From Archilochus colubris (lineage: Eukaryota; Chordata; Aves; Apodiformes; Trochilidae), in NCBI GenBank assembly GCA_023079485.1, contig CM041092.1, positions 14,831,127-14,895,126 on the forward strand: a stretch of DNA of 64,000 bases, read 5' to 3'. Under the pieces are notes generated by a model that saw nothing but the letters and a program-made list of their open reading frames with translations, was not told where the DNA came from and made no database searches. The position numbers and the translations under genes are program-made. This document shows, in pieces, positions 27,001 to 35,352 of the stretch; position 1 is the first letter of the stretch, and every line of letters begins with the position of its first letter.

Positions 27001-28724
27001 GCATTGGGAACTCTAGCAATATGAAGTTGTTATGGTTAGTTTTCACCATATATGTGGTGATTCTGGTATTATTATTGGTGAGCATATTAGATGCTTCTGG
27101 AAACAAGCATGTTGGAGTGTTTGCAAGATATTGTTTCTACAGAAATACAACACTTCACTAGTGATGAATGAAGCGTGTCACAGTTACAAATGAGTGAATT
27201 CTAACAGGCAGAATGGTGCCTTCTGTTTGACAGGAAGCACAGTTCAGCATTGCTGTCAGAAATTCTGTGTGGAGTGTGGATAAGATGAGCATTCTTGTAT
27301 CAGACTGCTAGACATGATTTTAAATAGCTTAGGAGAATGAAGATCCTTGTATTAAAGACCCCTCAAGGTAAACCTGTGGCTAAAATCACTAAGTACTTTG
27401 CAGACAAGCAGCTTTTATAAAAGATGCCACATTGATTTTTGCAACTTCCAGGCCTTACATTAGCAATAACCAGAAGGGAGTAGAAGTAGGTTCTCATGAG
27501 TGAATTAACGAGTGGGTAAAAGGTTGTCTTTTAGAAACTGCTTTTTTCATCTGTAACAATTTACCACAATGTGAAGGCAACACAGAAGTATGAAAACAAA
27601 AAGCTGATGAACCAAGAGTCTAGAAAATAAGCACTTCTGCAGAGTATGAATGACAGAATGTGATTTTTTTTACTAGACACGGAGGACCTATTGGATGTTT
27701 CTCATAATACAGGTGGACTTGTTTTGGCATACAAAGCACACATTCTGTTATTTTAACATTAAGGGTCTGGGATTTATCAGTATTATATAAATACATTTTT
27801 ATTTTCAGTTCTTGGCTCCGAAAGAGAAGAAAAATGAAAGTCTGCCTACCACAGATGAAGGTGGTGATGTTGATGATTTGGTGAGTACCATAAAGACATG
27901 ATGTGGCTTGAGAATTAATTGAGAAAACTGTGACTAAAAGGTGCAGTGGGAGAGCAAGTCCTCCTTAGAGCAGCAGAGGTGTCATAGAAAACACCTAAAG
28001 ATTTGTCAGGAAAGAGCCACATGTCAGGAATGGTCAGGAAAGAGCCACATGAAATTACTTATTTACTATTGTAAACCATAAGCAGGCATGTAATTTCATG
28101 ATGGCAAATACTATGATAAAGAGTAACAGGGATGTTTACAGAGGTTAAATGTGTCCTCTAGTAGGTTTCAAAAGAGCCAAGAAGGCTGCTTATTTGATTA
28201 CAGAATGTTATAATTTACTATAATAGCATTTAACAAAGCTTGTAGATCTAGAACAGCTATTAATGTGGGTTAAAAACTGAAAATTATTGTAAAAAAGATG
28301 CTTTAATTTTCTCAATTAACATTCCCTAGATAGACTTGCTGAAATTCAGGGATTTCAAGATGCTTTTTAATAAATATTAGCAATTTTTTACAAGCTGAGT
28401 CATTACAAATCTGTCTCTTAATGCTTAATCTGATGGTGTAGACAGTTTTAAAGGAGCTTTCATAGCAGGCATATTTCTACTTTTGGACTGTACGTCTAAA
28501 AATCTATAAATTGCATGTATTATTATCTGAAGATGGGATTTTTAGTTTTGTTTTTGTATTTTATAGAAGTTTAGTATTCAATCCTATGAAGTCCACTTAT
28601 GTTATATGATAAGGATTTCCAAATTTGCTTTGTTTTCTAAGCGCTAAGCTCACGAAAGAAATATTTTTAATTCAATTCTGCTTCTTCCAAATCTGTCTTC
28701 TGTCTGCAGCTGGACATGATGTGA
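1..28724 (+). CDS. XRCC5: XRCC5 (Ku80), 3' half, twelve coding exons
   Basis: Ku80 pairs with Ku70 to form the nuclear ring that loads on DNA double-strand ends and recruits DNA-PKcs for non-homologous end joining. The coding exons are 1-56, 745-882, 2265-2355, 3597-3730, 10055-10251, 14306-14399, 15764-15833, 23379-23488, 23991-24087, 26540-26607, 27809-27880 and 28710-28724. All introns are GT-AG and every junction keeps frame, giving 379 residues plus TGA. The order is: end of the Ku core ([33 protein letters not shown]), the C-terminal arm ([12 protein letters not shown]), a linker with a basic NLS-like stretch (KKPKIEDEE), the helical C-terminal domain ([10 protein letters not shown] to [13 protein letters not shown]), and the acidic tail [12 protein letters not shown] that binds DNA-PKcs. 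The length matches about residues 354-732 of human Ku80 as I remember it. The 5' half lies upstream of the window. I see no frameshift or premature stop, so the gene looks functional. Confidence 0.97.
57..744 (+). other. XRCC5 intron, no feature seen
   Basis: 688-bp GT-AG intron. Short open frames inside it have no coding character. I see no repeat or RNA gene. Confidence 0.8.
745..882 (+). CDS. XRCC5: XRCC5 coding exon
   Basis: 46 codons, phase 0 at both ends, acceptor tttttccccag and donor gtaatt. It encodes part of the Ku core, with the conserved runs [20 protein letters not shown] and [16 protein letters not shown]. Confidence 0.95.
883..2264 (+). other. XRCC5 intron, no feature seen
   Basis: AT-rich unique-looking intron sequence with no recognisable repeat, RNA gene or coding block. 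Confidence 0.75.
2265..2355 (+). CDS. XRCC5: XRCC5 coding exon
   Basis: 91 nt, phase 0 to phase 1, acceptor gtctttctcag and donor gtaaga. It encodes [20 protein letters not shown] and the following lysine/asparagine-rich turn, matching the end of the Ku80 core. Confidence 0.95.
2356..3596 (+). other. XRCC5 intron with a possible CR1 tail
   Basis: Mostly unique-looking AT-rich sequence. At about 3463-3490 the string atagaatcatagaatggct resembles the inverted 3' end of a CR1 element, but too little remains for a confident repeat call. Confidence 0.5.
3597..3730 (+). CDS. XRCC5: XRCC5 coding exon
   Basis: 134 nt, acceptor tttttgccttag and donor gtgaga. It completes the split Glu codon and encodes the [12 protein letters not shown] helix, an acidic stretch, and the strongly conserved [12 protein letters not shown] of the C-terminal arm. 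Confidence 0.95.
4336..4340. repeat. Target-site duplication GTTGA, left copy
   Basis: Five bases directly before the LTR, repeated exactly at 5106-5110 directly after it. Confidence 0.8.
4341..5105 (+). mobile_element. Solo LTR of an endogenous retrovirus (765 bp)
   Basis: The element begins TGTCCTGG and ends CGTGACA, so it has the TG...CA ends of a retroviral LTR with TGTC/GACA as short inverted termini. It is flanked by a perfect 5-bp duplication GTTGA at 4336-4340 and 5106-5110. A TATA-like TATAAA lies at 4664-4669 and an ATTAAA poly(A)-type hexamer at 4969-4974, in the order expected for U3-R-U5 on the plus strand. No internal viral sequence is adjacent, so it is a solo LTR left by recombination. 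The 5-bp duplication favours a class III (ERV-L-like) source, but I cannot name the family. Confidence 0.85.
5106..5110. repeat. Target-site duplication GTTGA, right copy
   Basis: Partner of 4336-4340. Together the pair fixes both ends of the LTR. Confidence 0.8.
7258..8007 (-). mobile_element. Second LTR of the same family, inverted
   Basis: The reverse complement begins TGTTCTGGTTTGG and ends CCGTGACA, and aligns by eye along its length with the LTR at 4341-5105. On the minus strand the TATAAA (7689-7694) and ATTAAA (7387-7392) fall in the same order as in the first copy. The bases next to the ends (AGAAG and AGTGT) are not a clean duplication. AAGTG occurs at both borders with small overlaps, so slippage after insertion is possible. 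No viral genes are attached. Confidence 0.82.
9640..9765 (+). mobile_element. CR1 LINE fragment
   Basis: The stretch with gattctccccctctactctg and gtgagaccccacctagatta is typical of the reverse-transcriptase part of avian CR1 ORF2. It breaks off at about 9765, well short of a 3' end, so it is a truncated internal fragment. Confidence 0.75.
10055..10251 (+). CDS. XRCC5: XRCC5 coding exon
   Basis: 197 nt starting in phase 0, acceptor tatttcttgcag and donor gtaagt. It encodes [17 protein letters not shown], the LFPLKE run and a lysine-rich linker ending [12 protein letters not shown]. This is the end of the C-terminal arm and the start of the flexible linker of Ku80. Confidence 0.95.
10252..14305 (+). 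other. XRCC5 intron of 4.1 kb
   Basis: Apart from the inverted CR1 piece at about 10525-10655, I see only AT-rich unique-looking sequence and no coding block. Confidence 0.75.
10525..10655 (-). mobile_element. CR1 LINE fragment, inverted
   Basis: Strings such as cacagaatccatcaggttgg and cctctctgggcaacctgttg are the reverse complement of CR1 3' sequence. The element is decayed and short. Confidence 0.7.
14301..14308 (+). promoter_or_regulatory. XRCC5: Tandem (NAGNAG) splice acceptor in XRCC5
   Basis: The acceptor reads tgcagcag. Either AG keeps frame: use of the first gives Asn-Ser-Glu, use of the second gives Asn-Glu, just before the NLS-like run. Which AG is used cannot be told from sequence alone. 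Confidence 0.6.
14306..14399 (+). CDS. XRCC5: XRCC5 coding exon with NLS-like motif
   Basis: 94 nt. It encodes [17 protein letters not shown] followed by [13 protein letters not shown]. The basic KKPK run sits where the human Ku80 nuclear localisation signal lies. I chose the first AG of a tandem acceptor (tgcagcag at 14301-14308) because it keeps the spacing of the human protein; the second AG would drop one serine in frame. The donor is gtaagc at 14400. Confidence 0.93.
14400..15763 (+). other. XRCC5 intron, no feature seen
   Basis: Unique-looking AT-rich sequence with no repeat or coding block recognised. Confidence 0.75.
15764..15833 (+). CDS. XRCC5: XRCC5 coding exon
   Basis: 70 nt, phase 0 to phase 1, acceptor attttgtag and donor gtaaat. 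It encodes [20 protein letters not shown], the start of the C-terminal helical domain. Confidence 0.94.
15834..23378 (+). other. XRCC5 intron of 7.5 kb
   Basis: The largest XRCC5 intron in the window. The only element I recognise is a CR1 3' end at about 22925-23089. The scattered open frames of 60-109 codons have no homology I recognise and no shared coding trend. Confidence 0.75.
22925..23089 (+). mobile_element. CR1 LINE 3' end
   Basis: Contains gaggtgtccctgcgcatggc-like sequence, then cccttccaaccctgaaaatt and ends tgtgattctatgattctg. This is the standard avian CR1 3' terminus with two copies of the octamer. It is heavily 5' truncated. Confidence 0.85.
23379..23488 (+). CDS. XRCC5: XRCC5 coding exon
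   Basis: 110 nt, acceptor ttgtctttcag and donor gtaact. It encodes the helices around [20 protein letters not shown] and the [11 protein letters not shown] run of the Ku C-terminal (PK-binding) domain. Confidence 0.95.
23489..23990 (+). other. XRCC5 intron, no feature seen
   Basis: 502-bp GT-AG intron with no repeat or coding block. Confidence 0.8.
23991..24087 (+). CDS. XRCC5: XRCC5 coding exon
   Basis: 97 nt, phase 0 to phase 1, acceptor cttttttcag and donor gtagga. It encodes [17 protein letters not shown] and the conserved FWEIVMQ. Confidence 0.95.
24965..25400 (-). mobile_element. CR1 LINE, inverted
   Basis: Read on the minus strand this is the end of CR1 ORF2 plus a 3' UTR. The translation of 25081-25365 has the [20 protein letters not shown] and [16 protein letters not shown] runs of the CR1 reverse-transcriptase C-terminal region. 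The plus-strand text gtcatggttgaaaaagacct is the degraded inverted 3' tail. It is frame-open only in part and clearly old. Confidence 0.88.
26042..26064 (+). repeat. GTTTT simple repeat
   Basis: Four to five consecutive TTGTT/GTTTT units inside an XRCC5 intron. Confidence 0.7.
26540..26607 (+). CDS. XRCC5: XRCC5 coding exon
   Basis: 68 nt, acceptor cttcttttcttag and donor gtactg. It encodes [20 protein letters not shown], the last helix region of the C-terminal domain. Confidence 0.94.
26608..27808 (+). other. XRCC5 intron, no feature seen
   Basis: Unique-looking AT-rich sequence with no recognised element. Confidence 0.75.
27809..27880 (+). CDS. XRCC5: XRCC5 coding exon
   Basis: 24 codons, phase 0 at both ends, acceptor tattttcag and donor gtgagt. 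It encodes FLAPKEK, a polar linker, then EGGDVDDL, the first part of the DNA-PKcs-binding tail. Confidence 0.95.
27881..28709 (+). other. XRCC5 last intron
   Basis: The only structure is a 19-bp direct repeat, gtcaggaaagagccacatg, at 28005-28023 and 28033-28051 (28-bp period). Confidence 0.75.
28005..28051 (+). repeat. Two-copy direct repeat, 28-bp period
   Basis: gtcaggaaagagccacatg occurs exactly twice, separated by 9 bases. It is a local duplication with no evident function. Confidence 0.75.
28710..28724 (+). CDS. XRCC5: XRCC5 terminal coding exon (LDMM, stop)
   Basis: Only 15 coding bases: Leu-Asp-Met-Met and TGA. They complete the acidic and hydrophobic DNA-PKcs-binding tail. The acceptor is ttctgtctgcag. 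The match to the human ending (DDLLDMI) fixes the frame and the stop. Confidence 0.93.
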   Translation: MDMM

Positions 28725-30010
28725 TTCAGCGATACAAGGTGACTAAACAACCAAGTTTTGAAGACATCTCCCTTTGAGATGAGGCACAAAACAGAATGCT
28801 AATGAGAAGACAGTATATCCATCTTTAGTTTCTCAAATGACAGCAGAAGTCCCAGAGATATTTGGAGCTGGTATAAATGTCATCTGACCTTTCAAAGCTA
28901 GAACAGAGGATTGAAGTAATCTCAAGTTTTTTGTGTAGTAAGGATACTGTTAAGGCATCTTGGGGTTTGTTTTTTTGTTTTTTTTCCTTTAACATTCTGA
29001 ATCTCACTTATCCTTGGAATTGCTTTCAGATAAACACTACTAAATTTAATGACAGTCTGCACCGGTGCCTGAATTTTTTGTTACGTTGCCTGGAAAGGAA
29101 TATAGAAATGTTGCAGTGAGGATACCAGGCTGAATCTTTAGTGGAGGTAACTCCATAGAGCTGTGGTTGCAGAAGGGAAAAAAGTCTCAGTTTTCCTGCT
29201 TTTTTCCTATGGAAGAAACAGAGCCAAAAAAACCCGAAACCACTATGGCTTATGGAAAAAAATTCTAGGCCACAGAGTCACAAAGTAACAGTTTGAAATA
29301 CACAACAGAATCTTAAGCAGAGCAAAGCCAGATGTGCTGATTTTGCTATACTGTACCCAAGTCAGTAATTATGGTTATCTCTGTACTCTCTGTCTTGTCA
29401 GTTCAGCAGCAGCTCAACAGTCTCTGTCCTTTTTTTTAATACATTTTCTTGTTTCATATGCTGCCATTTCTGATTTTTTTTGACTTTTAACTGCTACAAT
29501 TACTGTAGATACTCCTAGTGCTAAGAGAATGAATGAATCAGTTATGTCCCCATTTTGTTCTCTGCTTTCATAGAACAGAAGAATCTATGAAAGCTGTATG
29601 GTGACATTACTAGTATTAAGATGATAAAAAAATCATGATCTGTAGTTAAAAAATGTTTTGAGGTTTCTGCCCTTTATTCTGAACAGCAGTCAGTGTGGGA
29701 AATGGCAGTTGTTTGTTGCCCCTATCTCCCTCACAGTGACCTGATCTCTCCTCTTACATCCTGACTGAACTGAACTGACTGAGTTCATGCAGACTTGGAA
29801 AATGTTTCTCAAATGCAGATGGCAGGGAATAAGTGATCTTTCCAGACCTTTAGAGCATTTGTGCCACCAGAAGATATTTTTCTGAACTGTATATGAGATA
29901 TATTTGGTAAGTCCATTGTTTTGAAAGCCTTTTAAGGCTAAATACCAGTGTCTGGGTTATTGTTTTGCATTTTATAAATTTTATTAATAAAACATTTAAA
30001 AATTGCTTTT
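28725..30010 (+). other. XRCC5: XRCC5 3' UTR (inferred)
   Basis: No coding signal follows the XRCC5 stop. The sequence is AT-rich, and the first good canonical poly(A) hexamer I see is AATAAA at 29986-29991, which would give a 3' UTR of about 1.3 kb. The end point is inferred from the hexamer only. Confidence 0.5.
29986..29991 (+). terminator. Putative XRCC5 poly(A) signal
   Basis: AATAAA hexamer in an AT-rich context, 1.26 kb after the XRCC5 stop, on the same strand. Cleavage would be expected 10-30 nt downstream. No transcript evidence was available. Confidence 0.4.
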
Positions 30011-33000
30011 ATCTTCTTCAGAACCATGTTTACTAAGATTGGGTTATAAACCACCTATGCAGTGCTTAAGAGAGATTATCAAAGGCCCCTTTTCTAGGCA
30101 TACAGTGTAAATAGTGAATATCAAAATCCCTCTGCACAAGTTGAGTGTAATTACTTGTTCTGTTCTTTACAAACTCTAGACTTTGTAACACTCAAGTACA
30201 ATAATTTTTACCATTTTGCAAAGACTGATGAGAAGACTTGGTCAAGTATATATAGGATTAGATCTAGACAGGATAGAATATTAGGGCTTTCTGTTTTGCT
30301 TGTACCAGTTAACCACATTTTTAGAGTATTGTTTCTGTCCAGCAATAAACATATAGTTCATGAAGTATTTCATCAATCTTCTTGTCATCTGTACAGCACA
30401 TCTAGAAGAACAGATAAAGGAAGATACAGGAGACCAGAATAAGGGAAGTTTACTTTTGTAATACTGTCATAATCTGATATGAAGACCTAAAATAGAAAAA
30501 CAAAACCAAAAAAAAGGCAACTCCGATTTTAAGTTCTCTTGCTTTTCCCAAAGGGTAGAAAAACATAGAAGTTTACATTAAAAATTGGCATACAAGCAGA
30601 TGCACTTTACAAGAAGATTGTTTAGAAAACCTTTGAACATGGCTTAAAGTTTGACCATGTTTTTCTATATAGCAAGTTTTGAGAAGGTCAAAAATTACTT
30701 TCCTCTCCCCCTGCCCCTTGCAACTGTTATGGAATAGGATTTGCATTTATGACAGTAGAAGAACTAAACAAGAACTAGGAAACCTGTCCCTTCCTCTAGT
30801 TTTTACAGACCAGACATAATTTTAGTGTATCTGTGAGCTGAGAGTCTTAAAATAGGCCCTTCACTCCTCTGACTTACTCTAAGCACACAGTGTACTTCAG
30901 TAAGTTGGACAGAAATTAATCAGCTGCCCCTTCCCCTCAATTTTGTGACTCCAACATGACTAAGACACAGTGAAATGAATCCTGTCCCTTCTCATGCTTC
31001 ACCAATACAGCTCTCAGATATTGACCATGAAAATTACCTCTTTTACCAGCAATCTAAAGTACTGACAGTACTTTCTACTGTTACTCAGTCTGGAGCTATT
31101 CCAGAGCACTAAAAAGTATTTTAATTTGGTCATATATATTTACTGCTATACTAATTCTCAGGATCCCTCTGGATGCACCAAGTCAACTGTGTGGACCTAA
31201 TGACACTTCTGGAAATCTATGATGGGATTGATAGGCTGACAGTAAAAATATATTTAATGTTGCTTTCCATCTATCAAACCAAAGGATTTTTTTCCCTCTA
31301 TATTTTTACTCAATTCCAACCCTGTCTCGTCCTTCCTTCCTATTTTGATACACAATAATAGGCAGTGATAACTGTCATTTCCTTTTCCTCCAGAAGGAAG
31401 TGAATGTTGCAGCTTTCAGGATGCTAACAGAAAACAGAAATACCTCCAGTGCTGGAATATAACTGGATATATTTCCTTTCTGCTTTCTGAGATAATGCAT
31501 AAAGGTAGCACAAGCACCTGATGAGACCAGCTGTGGTGCAGATATTTTTGCCTGAAGCCTGTGGATCAGACATAATGCTATGTGTAAAGTAAGGCAAAAT
31601 AGCTGTAGGACCTGATGGAGTTTTATAAGGCTTGGATGTATGAGAATTTCTTCTCCAGCCTGCTACTGTGAGCAGTTAAATTCTCTCCCCATGGAGTGAG
31701 ATGCATCCACAATGGGAGGAATGGCTTGTAGCACCCTGCACCATATTGACTTTTCACAAGTTATAGCAGTTATATCAGAATGCTCAGGGACCCTTTACTT
31801 ACCAAAAAAGAGGACAGAAAAGAGTTTTTTTCTTTTGATCCCAAGCAAGCCAGCATGGAAAGCCCTGATATGAATGGGTAAAGTCACTCAACAGTTTTCC
31901 CTGCAGTCCCTTAACACTGCAGTGCATGAATCCCTTGTGAATTTCAACCTCCTAGCCCACACCCTTCCGGAATGTTCAAGGAATGTCACTTGTCCATCTA
32001 CAAAGGATAAAAAAGGGCTCAGCAAGGGTGAGATGAGAAACAATGTGACCTAAGCTGATTGGGTTTGTTGTATATTGTTTGTAAGGGTTCTTTGGCTCTG
32101 TCAAAAGATTATTCAAAACTTTGTGAGATCTGGTGGTTGGGCTTCTTGGGAAATAAAGAAGGTATTCTAGATGAGTTGTGTTCTGTATCAGTTGGAATCT
32201 CTCAGAGATGTACTAATACTAAATCAACCTGTAAATTAAAGAATCAGAGAAACAGGCCGTGTCCCCTGTAGCTTCATTAACAATTCTTCACTGTCATCTT
32301 TCATAACAAAGTAAGAGAGGAAACCTTCTAGTTCAGTAGTGAAGGACAGAAGCAGTAGGGCATTACTCATAGCTCTGCTGAGGATTTGTTTGGGGCCACT
32401 TACTCAATCTGCCTCTTGATTATCCTCCCTTTGCAACTGGGGAAAGTTGCTTGCTCATGGTGCCTCACAGAGAAGGCAGTCGAAAGACTGAGACTTCTGT
32501 TTAGTGAGACTTTACATAAAGAGTGGATGTAAGTGCAGAAGTATTATGGCAAAAGATTTTTGAGGTGGGAGGAGCATAAATGAAGACAAAATGTGAGTTA
32601 TTGTGATGCTCCCCGGGATGTGAGGAGAACATGATCATTAGTCTTGAGAAGAAGTGGAGCAGTGGGTATTCCATTAAGTGTCTCACAAGGCAGCAGGAAT
32701 ATGTGAGAGGCAGATATTAAACAGACAAAGACTGAGGTATTCTGGAGAAAGGGACAATCATTTCACTTAGTGATTTTAAAAAGCAAGGAGAGGAAACAGA
32801 TTTCAAAGCTTAATATTGGGGGGAAAAAAACCAAAACAGCCTGAGCTGTTCTACATAATGAACCATTTACTTATGGTTCTCCCAGACACACACACACACC
32901 GACCTATTTAAAAATGCAAATGGTCACGAAGTTCCCTTCAGGCAGCAGTGACGAAATCAGTGTAGAAGGAATAGGTTTATTGCAGCAAGACAATATGTAA

Positions 33001-34907
33001 TTGGGTTGTAGCTTTCTCTGATTTCTCTGCAGTCCTTGGGAGATAGGGTCCATAGAGGCTTTAACATTTGAATGACTCAGCTCAAGGTTTACACATGAGA
33101 TTGAGTATAATCCCCATTAACCCAAAGATGATGATGACTCAGATGTAAAAACTGCAGTGAGACAGAGGATGTGCAAAAGAACAGACATGAAGATAGAAAA
33201 ATATGCGGCAATGAACTTTTCCTACATCAGGTCTACTGTAATTTGAAACACAAAAAGGACACAAAAAGGACAATACATTCCCAATGAAACCACTGGAAAT
33301 CAAGGGAACAAATCATTTCATGCATATGAGAGTGTGTGCTGGAAGGCAGGACAAGTTTCACCCCTTCTGGACAGCTCTATATCCTTACAAGAATAAGAGA
33401 TAAGAAGGAAAGATGACTTCTTATAACAAAGGAAGTTTACTCTGCATAATCAGAAGAGCTGTGGGCAGTTTCAGAGGTTTACTCTGGGGTAAAAAGAACT
33501 CAAAGGCAAACAGCTACGTGGAGAAGTGTATGTTAAGTACCTATGTAGGTACCTATGTTAGGTATGTTTCCTTCTCTTAACTACAGAGTTTGTGTGCAGG
33601 AATCTGTGTGATGGAATCTGGCTTTCGGTTTGCCAGTATTTATTCTTAAAATTACTCTAGGCCAGACTATGAATTGTTTGAAACTGGTACAAAAAACATA
33701 GGATAAGTAAAACTGTGATTCTCTTGGAAGCTGCAGAATGACTGGAATTGTTGGAGTGCAATTCTGTATTTTGTTTGGCATTAAGGAAACAATCAGCTCC
33801 ACTTCCCAAATTCTAGAAGAGCAAATGCAGCTGAAGATAATTTACACGTATCTATAAGTCTTCATATTACAAAGAATTCCTGAAGTCTCTGAAGATTCCC
33901 TTTGTGCTCTTAGAGATGGCATCAAACCAGCCGATGGGGAAGATGGGAACCTTTTGGCAACCCAGAGTCAGGTTTTCAGCTTCTTCATTTGCTTTGAGAA
34001 AGGTTGCCTCAGTGTGGTGATGTCTGTGAACATGTGAATGCACATGCACACATGACAGATGTTTCCATATCAGCCTGCAACTTCATAGCAGCACAGAACA
34101 GAAACAGTGACATCCCAAAAATTAATTTTGAAAATGTGAAAATTGGTGGTTTATACCTTTTACTTTTCTTTGTATACTGCTGTAAGTTAGGGTAAAGAAG
34201 CAGTGAATGCTATATGAGGTGCCATAAGATGAGTGTATTTTTTTTTATTGGTGTCCTGAGATTAATGGGCTCATGTGGTGACCAGCTGACTGTTAACACC
34301 CTGGGAGGAAATGTTTATTTTATATTTACTAACAGAAACTGGAGATACAGACTCACTTATCTGTAGCTCATCAAGCCTTTGGGCACAGAATGTGCTCCCA
34401 TAGTTCGCCTCTTGTGCACGGAATAGACAAAACAACGCCTTCAAAACAACTGGGTGACACTTTTCTCTGAGATTCTAAAGGAGAGGCAATGCGACTGTGG
34501 CTTTGCTAGTTGGTGTTTGAGCAGCTCCAGGCTCTAATTCTGTAATGTGAAGAGACACGAGAATGCCATCACTCCAGACTAGCAGAGGTGTGCTGGGAGT
34601 GAGCTGCTCTGGCTCTGTGGGCTGAGACTGTGATGTTTGCTCTCTCCTCCCTCACCATTGCCACGGGTCTGCCGTGTATCTCTTATGGTGAGCACATCAG
34701 GCCCCTTGTACAACTGCTGCCATGCTGCTTCTGCAGACATGTTTGGGAATGCAGAGATGCAGGAAGTGTAATTTGAGATGAGAAGCAATGAGTGCATTAC
34801 AAGCATATGGAGCATACTGAGTGTATGGAGGCTCATGTTGCAGCTATCACCACCTTGCTGGTCTGCAGGAAGAAAAGACAGGATGGTTTCTAGGAAGGTT
34901 GCCTTGC
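30011..34907. other. Intergenic, no gene seen
   Basis: 4.9 kb downstream of XRCC5. Open frames are short and have no recognisable homology. There is a short CA run near 32886-32899 and an imperfect ACAAAAAGG doublet near 33250. No promoter, CpG cluster or RNA gene is evident. Confidence 0.7.
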
Positions 34908-35352
34908 ATGGGAGGACTATGAGGAGAGGCTGAGGGAGCTGGGGCTGTTCAGCCTGAAGAAGAGGAGGCTCAGGGGAGACCTCATTGCTCTCTACAACTA
35001 CCTGAAAGGAGGATGGAGCCAGGCGGGGGTTGGTCTCTTTTCCCAGGCAACTCTCAGCAAGACAAGAGGGCATGGTCTTAAATTGTGCCGGGGGAAGTTC
35101 AGATTGGATATTAGAAAGAATTTTTTCACGAAAGGGTGATCAGACTTTGGAACGGGCTGCCTGAGGAAGTGGTGGACTCTTCGTCCCTGGAGACATTTAA
35201 AAAGCGACTTGATATGGCACTCAGTGCCATAGTCTAGTGACTGTGGCGGTAGTTGATCAAGGGTTGGACTCGATGATCTCTGAGGTCCCTTCCAACCCAG
35301 CCTATTCTATGATTCTATGATTCTATGATTCTATGATTCTATGATTCTATGA
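34908..35352 (+). mobile_element. CR1 LINE 3' portion
   Basis: Starts within CR1 ORF2 (text such as gaggagaggctgagggagct) and runs through the 3' UTR (gttggactcgatgatctctg, cccttccaacccagcctatt) into an octamer array. The reverse-transcriptase frame is broken, for example around 35125-35140. The long antisense open frame over its left part is a by-product of the element. Confidence 0.93.
35304..35352 (+). repeat. CR1 terminal octamer array (ATTCTATG)n
   Basis: About six consecutive ATTCTATG units forming the 3' end of the CR1 above. This is longer than the two or three units usual at CR1 ends, so it probably expanded as a microsatellite. Confidence 0.9.

Noticed and set aside
34579..35073. 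164-codon minus-strand open frame
   Set aside because: Its left part overlies the CR1 at 34908 in antisense; a near-copy frame appears antisense to the other CR1 (45851-46228). It is a by-product of the element.
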